A DNA stretch of 8,068 bases from Oribacterium parvum (GCA_938022235.1 CALIEL010000094.1:1-8068); one strand, 5' to 3'; shown: positions 1-7,260, numbered from the stretch's first letter. The notes: generated from the sequence alone by a model not told the origin. Numbers and translations: made by a program.

Positions 1-478
1 GATGGAGGTTTGGGCTTTGGAGGCCTACGGTGCAGCGTATACCCTGCAGGAGATTCTGACCATGAAGTCCGACGATGTGGCAGGTCGTGTAAAGACCTAC
101 GAAGCAATCATCAAGGGACAAAACATTCCGGCGCCGGGAGTACCCGAGTCCTTTAAGGTTCTTTTAAAGGAAATGCAGGCCCTGTGTCTGGATATGAGAG
201 TGCTGGATGAGAATCAGCAGGTGGTAGAGATTACAAAAGATCTTTACGATGCAAACCAGGATATGCACAGACTCTTATCCGGCGGTGACTATCGTCAGGA
301 TAAGCAGGAAAACTTCGGAGCCTACGGCTATACCAAGCAGGAATTCCAGGATGGAGAGCTGGTGGATGCCGAGGAAAATGAAGAGAGCGCAGAAGAGGAT
401 GACTCTATAGAAGAGCTGGATCAGGATGATTTTTATTCCTTAGCTTCCGACTTCGGTGATGATGGTGATAACGAGTAG
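1..478 (+). CDS. rpoB: DNA-directed RNA polymerase subunit beta, C-terminal fragment
   Basis: This is the last 158 codons of the beta subunit of RNA polymerase; the gene starts upstream of the window. The first visible residues (MEVWALEAYGAAYTLQEILTMKSDD) match the highly conserved C-terminal clamp-anchor region that packs against beta'. They are followed by the usual TYEAIIKGQNIPAPGVPESFKVL block. The methionine at base 2 is internal, not a start. The final third is a strongly acidic tail (EENEESAEEDDSIEELDQDD, ending GDDGDNE), longer than the compact tail of some relatives and probably disordered. The stop is TAG at 476-478, ten bases before rpoC, so the two genes are cotranscribed. Identification is by direct recognition of conserved motifs and is secure. 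Confidence 0.97.
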   Translation, partial: MEVWALEAYGAAYTLQEILTMKSDDVAGRVKTYEAIIKGQNIPAPGVPESFKVLLKEMQALCLDMRVLDENQQVVEITKDLYDANQDMHRLLSGGDYRQDKQENFGAYGYTKQEFQDGELVDAEENEESAEEDDSIEELDQDDFYSLASDFGDDGDNE

Positions 479-484
479 AGGAGG
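479..484 (+). promoter_or_regulatory. Ribosome binding site of rpoC
   Basis: AGGAGG lies four bases before the ATG at 489. It selects this start over in-frame ATGs at 456-464 inside the rpoB end, and the protein then begins MANFQSGNEPVQFDSIKIGLASPEKI, as expected for beta'. Confidence 0.9.
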
Positions 485-488
485 AAAA

Positions 489-3400
489 ATGGCAAACTTT
501 CAAAGTGGAAATGAGCCGGTACAATTTGATTCCATAAAAATTGGTTTGGCTTCCCCGGAAAAAATTCTGGACTGGTCCTATGGAGAAGTAAAGAAGCCGG
601 AAACCATTAACTATAGAACCCTGAAGCCGGAGAAGGACGGATTATTCTGCGAAAGAATTTTCGGACCGGTAAAGGACTGGGAATGTCACTGTGGAAAATA
701 TAAGAAGATTCGCTACAAGGGTGTGATTTGTGATCGTTGCGGTGTAGAGGTTACCAAGTCTTCTGTACGTAGAGAGCGGATGGGGCATATCGCCTTAGCG
801 GCTCCCGTATCCCACATTTGGTACTTCAAGGGAATTCCTTCCCGTATGGGACTTATTTTGGATATCAGTCCCAGAATTCTGGAAAGAGTTCTGTATTTTG
901 CCTCCTACGTGGTTCTGGATCCCATGGAAACGGGATTAAACTATAAGGATGTGCTTTCCGAGAAGGAATACAGAGATGCCGTAGAGCAGTACGGTTACGG
1001 TAACTTCAGAGTAGGAATGGGTGCGGAAGCGGTATATGAGCTGCTTTCCAACATTGATCTGGAGAAGGAGTATACGGACCTTCGTGGAGAGCTGGACAGC
1101 TCCTCCGGACAGAAGAGAGCCCGTATCGTAAAGCGTTTGGAAGTGGTGGAAGCCTTCCGTTCCTCCGGAAATAAGCCGGAGTGGATGATCCTATCCAACC
1201 TTCCCGTAATTCCTCCCGATTTACGTCCTATGGTACAGCTGGATGGCGGACGTTTTGCTACCTCCGACTTAAATGACCTGTATCGTAGAATTATCAATAG
1301 AAATAACCGTCTGGCAAGACTCTTGGAGCTTGGAGCACCGGAAATTATCGTGCGAAACGAGAAGAGAATGTTACAGGAGGCGGTGGATGCCCTTATCGAT
1401 AACGGTAGAAGAGGACGTCCTGTAGCCGGTCCCGGAAACCGTGCTTTAAAGTCCCTTTCCGATATGTTAAAGGGTAAGCAGGGACGTTTCCGTCAGAACC
1501 TTTTAGGAAAGCGTGTGGATTACTCCGGACGTTCCGTAATCGTAGTAGGACCGGAATTAAAGATTTATCAATGCGGTGTGCCTAAGGAGATGGCTATTGA
1601 GCTCTTTAAGCCCTTCGTTATGAAGGAGCTGGTAAAGAGCAACAAGTCTCATAACATTAAGAATGCCAAGAAGATGGTGGAAAGACTGGATCCATTGGTT
1701 TGGGATATCTTGGAGGATGTTATTAAAGAGCACCCGGTTATGTTAAACCGTGCCCCTACCCTGCACCGTTTGGGAATTCAGGCCTTCGAGCCGATTCTGG
1801 TAGAAGGTAAGGCGATTAAGCTTCACCCGCTGGTTTGTGCGGCCTTCAATGCGGACTTCGATGGAGACCAGATGGCGATTCACCTTCCTTTAACACAGGA
1901 AGCACAGGCAGAGTGTCGTTTTATGTTGCTTTCCCCCAACAACCTCTTGAAGCCTTCTGACGGTGGTGTGGTTGCGGTACCTTCTCAGGATATGGTACTG
2001 GGTGTGTATTATTTAACCCAGGAAAGAGAAGGAGACAAGGGAGAGGGAATGCTCTTCAAGTCTATCAATGAAGCTATTTTGGCTTATGAGAACCACTATG
2101 TAACCCTTCATGCGAAGATCCGTTGTAAGGTGAAGAAGGAATTCTTACAGGAAGACGGTAGCAAGAAGGAAGAAGAAGGTATTATTGAGACCACTGTAGG
2201 AAGACTTCTCTTCAATGAGATTATTCCGCAGGATTTAGGATTTATTGACCGTTCTTTACCGGAGAATCGTTTCCTTCCGGAAATCAATTTCCTGGTAAAG
2301 AAGAAGAACCTAAAGCAGATTCTGGAAAAGGTAATGGATGTGCATGGGGCTATGCAGACCGCTTTAACCTTGGATGATATTAAGTCCATCGGTTATAAGT
2401 TCTCTACAAGAGCGGCAATGACCGTATCCATCCACGATATGACCGTTCCGGAGACTAAGGAAACTCTCTTGGAAGAGGCACAGAAGACTGTGGATAGAAT
2501 TGCCAAGAACTTCCGCAGAGGTTTGATTACTGAAGAAGAGCGTTACAAGGAAGTTATCGAGACCTGGAAGAACACCGATGAACAGCTTACTCACGACCTC
2601 TTAACAGGACTGGATAACTACAACAACATCTTCATGATGGCTGACTCCGGAGCCCGTGGATCCGATAAGCAGATTAAGCAGCTTGCCGGAATGCGTGGAC
2701 TCATGGCGGATACAACCGGTAAGACTATCGAACTTCCCATTAAGTCCAACTTCCGTGAAGGACTGGATGTATTGGAGTACTTTATCTCCGCTCACGGAGC
2801 ACGTAAGGGACTTTCCGATACCGCTCTTCGTACAGCGGACTCCGGATACTTAACAAGACGTTTGGTAGACGTATCTCAGGATTTGATTATCCGTGATTTG
2901 GATTGCTCCGAGGGAAGAGAGACCATTCCTTCCTTGGAAATTACAGAGCTTTCCGACGGACAGGAAAAGATTGAGTCCTTGCAGGAGAGAATTACCGGCC
3001 GTTATGTGGCGGAGGATATCATTGATCCGGAAACCGGAAATATGGTCATTAAGGCGAACCACATGGTAACCCCGAAGAGAGCACCACAGGTTATGGATGC
3101 TTTAAACAAGATGGGCAGAAAGTCCATTCGTATTCGTACCGTTCTGACCTGCCGTTCCAAGTCCGGTATCTGTGCAAAGTGTTACGGAGCAAACTTGGCA
3201 ACAGGAAAGCCGGTTGAGGTTGGATAGGCAGTAGGAACCATCGCTGCACAGTCCATCGGAGAACCGGGAACACAGCTGACCATGAGAACCTTCCATACCG
3301 GAGGTGTGGCAGGTGGAGATATCACCCAGGGTCTTCCCCGTGTAGAGGAGTTGTTCGAGGCCAGAAAGCCTAAGGGACTTGCCATTCTTACGGAGATTCC

Positions 3401-4190
3401 CGGTGTTGTAGAAATTCGTGACACCAAGAAGAAGAGAGAGGTTATTGTAACCGACAACGAAAAGGCTCAGTCCAAGACTTACCTGATTCCTTACGGATCT
3501 CGTTTAAAGGTTACAGATGGACAGGTTCTGGAAGCCGGAGATGTATTAACCGAAGGTTCCATCAATCCTCATGATCTTCTTAAGATTAAGGGTGTTAAGG
3601 CTGTACAGGAATACATGATTTCCGAAGTGCAGAGAGTATATCGTTTACAGGGTGTAGAAATCAACGATAAGCATATCGAGATGATTGTGCACCAGATGAT
3701 GAAGAAAGAGCGTATTAATGAGGCAGGAGATTCCCGCTTTATCCCGGGAACCACTGTAGATCGTTTAGACTTCGAAGATGAAAATGAGAGACTCATTGCA
3801 GAAGGAAAGGTACCTGCAGAAGGAAAGAGAACCATGTTGGGAATTACCAAGGCATCCTTGGCAACCGATTCCTTCATGTCTGCAGCATCCTTCCAGGAGA
3901 CCACAAAGGTTCTTACAGAAGCGGCTATCAACGGTAAGATTGACCACCTCATCGGTTTGAAGGAAAACGTTATTATCGGTAAGCTGATTCCTGCAGGTAC
4001 AGGAATGCGCCGCTACAGAAACGTTAAGCTTTCCACCGATAAGGAGGAAGTGGTAGATACTGCCGACGTGCTTAGCCACGAGGTCAACGAACCCCTGAGC
4101 ACGGAAGAGATTTTTGATGCGGATCCCAAGGGATTATCAGGATTATCCGCAGCCCTAAGAGCAATCAAAGAAGGCGAAAACGAATTATAA
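489..4190 (+). CDS. rpoC: DNA-directed RNA polymerase subunit beta', with an in-frame TAG at codon 913
   Basis: This is the catalytic beta' subunit of RNA polymerase, 1233 codons before the final TAA, a normal Firmicutes length. Visible landmarks are the N-terminal zinc site (C66, C68, C81, C84) and the catalytic magnesium motif NADFDGD at residues 454-460 (D456, D458, D460). The second zinc site is C806, C888, C895 and C898, and the trigger-loop segment is LTMRTFHTGG at 930-939. Codon 913 is TAG where the family has glutamate in the block VGEAVGTIAAQSIGEPG. Translation would end after 912 residues, before the trigger loop, which should give an inactive enzyme. The remaining 320 codons stay in the same frame and are fully conserved, with no further stop or frameshift. 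No ribosome site precedes any downstream ATG, so this is not a natural split gene. A sequencing or assembly base error (GAG to TAG) is the simplest explanation. An automatic pipeline would probably flag the gene as a pseudogene. Confidence 0.95.
3225..3227 (+). other. In-frame TAG stop inside rpoC
   Basis: The reading is PVEVG-stop-AVGTIAAQSIGEPGTQ. One G-to-T change from GAG gives TAG. The residue corresponds to the conserved glutamate of the GEAVG/GEAIG motif, since the zinc cysteines and the M932/H936 positions line up with E. coli beta' numbering. TAG also ends rpoB and the DUF4349 gene here, so there is no sign that TAG is a sense codon. Confidence 0.97.
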
Positions 4191-4204
4191 ACTAAACTTT
4201 AAGA

Positions 4205-4232
4205 AAGGGAGGCGAAATGCCTTCCTTTTTTT
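4205..4232 (+). terminator. Rho-independent terminator after rpoC
   Basis: A 9-bp stem (4205-4213 with 4219-4227, one G-T wobble) has a five-base GAAAT loop and runs into seven consecutive T residues at 4226-4232. It begins 14 bases after the rpoC stop and is the natural end of the rpoBC transcript. Confidence 0.9.
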
Positions 4233-4264
4233 ACAAGTTGAAGGAGTCTTATAAGACACAACTA

Positions 4265-4406
4265 TCATACAGTATAGGTCTGATGAGTGGGTAATCTGAG
4301 CCCGTCGGTACTTGCGAAAAACAAAGGAACTGAAGTTTTTCGCTTAGTACCGTTACGAGGCGAAGTTAGCGAGAGCGTGCCCACAAATCAGACCTATACT
4401 GTATGA
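4265..4406. repeat. 142-base structured element with perfect 20-bp inverted-repeat ends
   Basis: The left arm TCATACAGTATAGGTCTGAT (4265-4284) is the exact reverse complement of 4387-4406. Inside the arms, GTGGG (4287-4291) pairs with CCCAC (4380-4384). GCCCGT (4300-4305) pairs with ACGAGGC (4355-4361) with one bulged A. GGTACT (4307-4312) pairs with AGTACC (4346-4351), and GCGAAAAAC (4314-4322) pairs with GTTTTTCGC (4335-4343) around a 12-base loop. A side segment (4362-4379) contains a small GC-GAGA-GC hairpin. The stems nest coaxially, so the whole element could fold as one rod. No T run follows the outer stem, so it is not an ordinary terminator, and no long reading frame lies inside. I see no target-site duplication. 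It could be a dispersed palindromic repeat (MITE-like or REP-like) or a structured RNA. The sequence shows the pairing; the identity is open. Confidence 0.8.
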
Positions 4407-4585
4407 AAGGCTAAGAAATATTTTCAATAAAAATAAGAGAATATGTGACCAATTCCTTCCTTTTACCGTTTATAAGGTAGAGAGAAGAATATTGCAGTGC
4501 TTTCTGGTCAATGAGATATCGCATATTACGCCGATGATACTCGTTAAGAATGAAAAGAAAGAGCTGCAACATCAGGGCATTAGCC

Positions 4586-4592
4586 AAGGAGG
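4586..4592 (+). promoter_or_regulatory. Ribosome binding site of the DUF4349 gene
   Basis: AAGGAGG lies five bases before the ATG at 4598. It decides this start over an in-frame ATG at 4550, which has no good ribosome site and would place 16 extra residues before the signal peptide. Confidence 0.9.
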
Positions 4593-4597
4593 AAATT

Positions 4598-5713
4598 ATG
4601 AAAAAAAGGAAGGAAAAAAGAAAAATATCTGTTTTGGCAATAGGATATTGTGCCGCCATTTTATCCGCAGGAGTATTGACAGCTTGTAGCGGAGCAAGAA
4701 AAGACACAAGCTATAGAGAGGATAACTCTATTAAGAGTGGGGTATATGGGGATGCAGAGGCTGAAAGATCTGATGAAGCAGCTTTTGCAGGAGCACAGGT
4801 GGCAAAATCCAATGCCGGAAAGGATTCTGTAGTTACTAAGGAAAATGAAGTTCCCGTAGCCTCTCAGGGAGAAGCCGCTGAGGAGACCGTTCCGGAAGTA
4901 AGCAATCCTGATTCCAATACGCCTGATTCCAATACTCCCGATGTTTCGGAGAACCCCAATGTTCAGATTTCGGAAAAAAAGATTCGTACCGTGAATATGG
5001 AAATCGATACAAAGGATATTCCGGAAAAAGCAAAGGCGCTTCGAGAAAAAGTGAAAGCAATGTCCGGCTATGTGGAATCAGAGGATTTTCAGGATAATGA
5101 CAGCTATAGCGACTTTAGAAAAATGTATTTTACCATTCGTATTCCAAAGGATAAGATGGATGAATTCCTTACTTTCGTGGAAGGAGAGGGACAAATTAAG
5201 TCTCGCAACGAGAGTCTGGAAGATGTTCGTTTACAGTACCATGATGCCCAGGCTCATAAGAACTCTTTAGAAAAGGAGCAGGAGAGGGTTCTGGCTTTGA
5301 TGGACAAGGCGGAAAATCTGGATCAGCTTCTGATTTTGGAAAATCGTTTAACTGAGATACGCTATCAGTTGGAGAATTACGGAAGCCAAATTCTGGAATA
5401 TGACAACAGGATTAACTTTGCCACCTTAAACCTGACTTTGACGGAAAAGTCAAAGCCGGAGGCAAGAGAGCAAAAGGAGGAAGGCTTTAAGGATAGATTA
5501 AAGACGGGATTTAAAGAAAATCTCTACGGTATCAAATGGTTCTTTGAAGCTCTTCTTTTCCTAATCCTTGTGTACAGTCCTCAGATTATAGGAATTGCAG
5601 CTATCGTCTTGCTCTTGATTTTTCTCCATAAAAGAGAGCAGAAAGCTAGGGCAAAGAGGGCAAAAGCCATGGAGCAGGAATCGTTAAAAGAGCAGGATAA
5701 GAACATAAAGTAG
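4598..5713 (+). CDS. DUF4349 family lipoprotein with C-terminal membrane anchor
   Basis: This is a 371-residue predicted surface lipoprotein of unknown function. The N-terminus is a lipoprotein signal: a basic stretch (KKRKEKRK), a hydrophobic core (residues 10-27) and the lipobox LTAC with the lipidated cysteine at 30. Residues 31-124 are a low-complexity, acidic and proline/serine-rich linker that includes a short tandem repeat PDSNT-PDSNT. Residues 125-305 match my memory of DUF4349: SEKKIRTVNMEID..., a GYVES strand, FTIRIPKDKMDEFL, then a charged coiled-coil (about 200-270, with LENRLTEIRYQLE) and a closing beta segment NFATLNLTL. A transmembrane helix follows (about 315-343), then a basic cytoplasmic tail. 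It would thus be held by both lipid and helix, with the domain outside the cell. It stands alone between two terminators and is probably its own transcription unit. The family call is confident; no function is established that I know of. Confidence 0.85.
   Translation: MKKRKEKRKISVLAIGYCAAILSAGVLTACSGARKDTSYREDNSIKSGVYGDAEAERSDEAAFAGAQVAKSNAGKDSVVTKENEVPVASQGEAAEETVPEVSNPDSNTPDSNTPDVSENPNVQISEKKIRTVNMEIDTKDIPEKAKALREKVKAMSGYVESEDFQDNDSYSDFRKMYFTIRIPKDKMDEFLTFVEGEGQIKSRNESLEDVRLQYHDAQAHKNSLEKEQERVLALMDKAENLDQLLILENRLTEIRYQLENYGSQILEYDNRINFATLNLTLTEKSKPEAREQKEEGFKDRLKTGFKENLYGIKWFFEALLFLILVYSPQIIGIAAIVLLLIFLHKREQKARAKRAKAMEQESLKEQDKNIK
4907..4936 (+). repeat. 15-bp tandem duplication in the lipoprotein linker
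   Basis: CCTGATTCCAATACG is followed directly by CCTGATTCCAATACT, with one difference in the last base. It encodes PDSNT twice in the extracellular linker. The pattern fits a recent slippage event and may vary in copy number between strains. Confidence 0.85.
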
Positions 5714-5748
5714 CATATAGAGCGAAATATATAGTAGAACATAAAACA

Positions 5749-5778
5749 AAAGTCCCCGGAGAATTTTCCGGGGACTTT
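5749..5778. terminator. Bidirectional terminator between convergent units
   Basis: A perfect 12-bp GC-rich stem (5749-5760 with 5767-5778) carries a six-base loop. On the - strand it is followed by TTTTGTTTTA, a good T tract that would end the flagellar/csrA transcript. On the + strand only CTT follows the stem's own TTT, so it is a weaker but usable terminator for the DUF4349 gene. Confidence 0.88.
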
Positions 5779-5785
5779 CTTATGA

Positions 5786-6034
5786 TCATTCTGGTTTGCT
5801 TACGGCAAGATTTTTTAATAAACCGTTTTGTAACTGGAAGATTGCATTGGAATCGCCTGCAACAGCAGAGCGGTTAGCTTCTTCCGCATGGGATAACTCC
5901 TCCCGTAAGATGGAGATATGTTTTGGAGCATCAATGGCAATACGAACGCCGTCAGCGGCAGTTTCAATTACCGTAAGACGAATATTATCGCCGATTAAAA
6001 TGCTTTCATTCTTTTTTCTTCTTAAAATTAACAT
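5786..6034 (-). CDS. csrA: Carbon storage regulator CsrA (translational regulator)
   Basis: CsrA is a small homodimeric RNA-binding protein that binds GGA motifs in mRNA leaders and blocks ribosome access. In Firmicutes its best known target is flagellin mRNA, and FliW counteracts it. The protein is 82 residues. The start MLILRRKKNESILIGDNIRLTVIE and the segment GVRIAIDAPKHISILREEL are diagnostic. The RNA-contacting residues L4, R6 and R44 known from other CsrA proteins are all present. The C-terminal tail after about residue 52 is longer than the 61-residue E. coli protein, which is usual for FliW-linked CsrA. The ATG at 6034 is preceded by AAGGA (spacing 5) and by AGGTG (spacing 10), an imperfect and so probably regulatable ribosome site. 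It is the last gene of the - strand flagellar block, 54 bases after fliW, and ends at the shared terminator. Confidence 0.96.
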   Translation of the reverse strand: MLILRRKKNESILIGDNIRLTVIETAADGVRIAIDAPKHISILREELSHAEEANRSAVAGDSNAIFQLQNGLLKNLAVSKPE

Positions 6035-6054
6035 GGTTTTCCTTCACCTCTTTC

Positions 6055-6072
6055 TTCCACATCCCTGTGGAA
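6055..6072 (-). promoter_or_regulatory. Predicted CsrA-binding hairpin in the csrA leader
   Basis: The transcript strand reads ACAGGGATGT at 6068-6059, identical to the core of the SELEX-derived CsrA site RUACARGGAUGU. A 7-bp perfect stem (6055-6061 with 6066-6072) presents GGGA as the tetraloop, the geometry CsrA prefers. It ends 20 bases before the csrA start codon. A second GGA lies in the ribosome site (AAGGA, 6044-6040), so one CsrA dimer could bridge the two. This is a prediction from sequence, not shown experimentally. Confidence 0.75.
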
Positions 6073-6088
6073 ACTCCTCCGGGCTATC

Positions 6089-6553
6089 TTATACGGCAGC
6101 CTTCTGCTTTGCCTGTACAGATTCAAAGCTGCCCAGAGTGTGCTTGTATTCGTATCCGCTTGCTTCAAGTATTACTTGCATGCCCTTATGATTCTCTGGA
6201 TTAATCACCAAAGGACACTTCAAATTTACGGTGTTGTCCAGGTAGTCTGCCTGTAAAACGCAGGTCACATAGTAGCTTAATTCTTCCGCATCCTTAACGC
6301 CTAAGTAAGTAAGCTCTTCCTCGGTAAGGTTTGGAGCATAGTCAGGATCCAATGAGAATGGATTGATGACAACAAAAGCCACTTCGGGATTCTCTACTCC
6401 CTGTAAAAGAAGAATGGTAGAATCTTCCTCTTCGTTTAAACATAAGGGAAGATAGTGCTGCACCTCTGAAAAGCCGAAAAGCCCATCAGGGAAATGAAAC
6501 AAATCCTTCTCCTCATAATCGATAACGCCATAGTCCTTGGTATGTAATTGCAT
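6089..6553 (-). CDS. fliW: Flagellar assembly factor FliW (CsrA antagonist)
   Basis: FliW is a cytoplasmic protein that binds either flagellin or CsrA. When flagellin is exported, free FliW sequesters CsrA and releases flagellin translation. The protein has 154 residues, typical for the family. Recognisable blocks are MQLHTKDYGVIDYEEKDLFHFPDGLFGFSE near the start, FVVINPFSLDPDY in the middle, and LKCPLVINPENHKGMQVIL towards the end. I choose the ATG at 6553 (MQLHTK) over an in-frame ATG at 6565, because the latter overlaps the ribosome site GGAGG that serves the former. csrA follows 54 bases downstream and the yviE-like gene precedes it by 126 bases. This order is the conserved Firmicutes arrangement. 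Confidence 0.96.
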   Translation of the reverse strand: MQLHTKDYGVIDYEEKDLFHFPDGLFGFSEVQHYLPLCLNEEEDSTILLLQGVENPEVAFVVINPFSLDPDYAPNLTEEELTYLGVKDAEELSYYVTCVLQADYLDNTVNLKCPLVINPENHKGMQVILEASGYEYKHTLGSFESVQAKQKAAV

Positions 6554-6558
6554 AATTT

Positions 6559-6563
6559 CCTCC
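6559..6563 (-). promoter_or_regulatory. Ribosome binding site of fliW
   Basis: GGAGG lies five bases before the ATG at 6553. It decides the start, since the alternative ATG at 6565 is immediately upstream of this motif. Confidence 0.88.
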
Positions 6564-6604
6564 ATAGAATAATAATGATCATGTTTGTAATTTTTTGGAG
6601 ATTT

Positions 6605-6628
6605 CCCTCCCTCCTTTCGGAGAGAGGG
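6605..6628 (-). other. Hairpin with GAAA loop in the fliW leader
   Basis: On the transcript strand CCCTCTCTCC (6628-6619), GAAA and GGAGGGAGGG (6614-6605) form a 10-position stem with one A-C mismatch. No T run follows, so it should not terminate transcription of fliW. It could be a stability or processing element, or a trap for the purine-rich GGAGGGAGGG, which resembles a ribosome site. The function is unknown. Confidence 0.6.
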
Positions 6629-6679
6629 CCGGCTGTTATCCTATGCCGCCTGCCAAAAGCAAGGGACTTCTGTAAGATT

Positions 6680-7255
6680 TCAGCTTTCTAAATCTATGGA
6701 TCCGCCCATATCGGGTTTTTTCGGAAAATAGATAAAATCTCCGGTATACTCGAATTTAATGTCCGGCATTTGGGTTACGATGGTCATATCCATCGCGGGA
6801 AGAAAAGATAAATCTCCCTTGTGTACCCGCATTTCAAAGGCTCCCCGATCCTGAAGATAGCCGGCTGTTTTTTCTTGTCTCATAGCTCTCTGAGATTCTA
6901 AAATCTCCAGTGTTTCTGCAGCTGCTCTTTGTTTATTGCCTTGGATATAGAGATTTGGGGATTGGGTATCAGCTCCTGTAAGGGGTAAGGAATCTGTGCC
7001 CGTCTCCGTTCTTTTGGCAGAGACAGCTTGCATGGCGGAGTAGTAAGCCAAATGGTTTTCTACTCTTTGGTATTGCCGGTTTACCTTATACTGCAAAGCA
7101 GCATCCTGTTTTCCGGCTTTTTGTGCTTCAATGGTACTTAGACGAAGCGCTCTCCCTCGTGCTTGGTCAATTTGATCGGAAGGGACCAGCTTTCCACCAC
7201 TGCTTAGGTGAATCGCTTTAAAGTCAGTCGTACTTACTTTGATGAGTTGTCCCAT
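6680..7255 (-). CDS. DUF6470 / YviE-like protein of the flagellar locus
   Basis: This 191-residue protein of unknown biochemical role sits where B. subtilis has yviE, between flgL and fliW. The C-terminal part (about 140-180: FEMRVHKGDLSFLP, then MTIVTQMPDIKFEYTGDFIYFP) resembles the closing beta-strand repeats of DUF6470 proteins as I remember them. The N-terminal part begins LIKVSTTDFKAI and then becomes a charged, glutamine-rich helical region (about 26-80, 105-135). I do not recognise the repeated N-terminal segments usual in the Bacillus protein, so this copy is diverged. There is no signal peptide or membrane helix, so it is predicted to be cytoplasmic. The start at 7255 is set by GGAGG five bases upstream. 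The family call rests on position plus weak C-terminal similarity. Confidence 0.6.
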   Translation of the reverse strand: MGQLIKVSTTDFKAIHLSSGGKLVPSDQIDQARGRALRLSTIEAQKAGKQDAALQYKVNRQYQRVENHLAYYSAMQAVSAKRTETGTDSLPLTGADTQSPNLYIQGNKQRAAAETLEILESQRAMRQEKTAGYLQDRGAFEMRVHKGDLSFLPAMDMTIVTQMPDIKFEYTGDFIYFPKKPDMGGSIDLES

Positions 7256-7260
7256 ACTCG

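Noticed and set aside
3569..3952. A 127-codon open frame on the - strand inside rpoC
   Set aside because: It is an antisense shadow of a conserved coding sequence, with serine-rich composition and no ribosome site.
3282..4190. The C-terminal part of rpoC as a separate, naturally split subunit
   Set aside because: The ATG is M932 of the trigger loop, there is no ribosome site or gap, and known natural rpoC splits do not fall within the trigger loop.
4441..4550. Promoter for the DUF4349 gene (TATAAG at 4471-4476, or TTGCAG at 4492-4497)
   Set aside because: No candidate has both a good -35 and a good -10 at 16-18 base spacing, so no promoter is called.
4411..4707. A 98-codon open frame on the - strand overlapping the start of the lipoprotein gene
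   Set aside because: It overlaps the well-supported signal peptide and start of the DUF4349 gene; its hydrophobic content mirrors the complement of that region.
6007..6063. An 18-codon frame (MWKKEVKENHV...) overlapping the csrA start on the - strand, with GGAGGAG 11 bases upstream
   Set aside because: Its ATG lies inside the predicted CsrA hairpin and its spacing is long. It resembles no known leader peptide, and the overlap with csrA explains the open frame.
5796..6191. A 131-codon open frame on the + strand
   Set aside because: It is antisense to csrA and the end of fliW, has no ribosome site, and its protein shows no family resemblance.
6605..6628. A rho-independent terminator between the yviE-like gene and fliW
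   Set aside because: On the transcript strand the hairpin is followed by AAATCTCC, not a T run.
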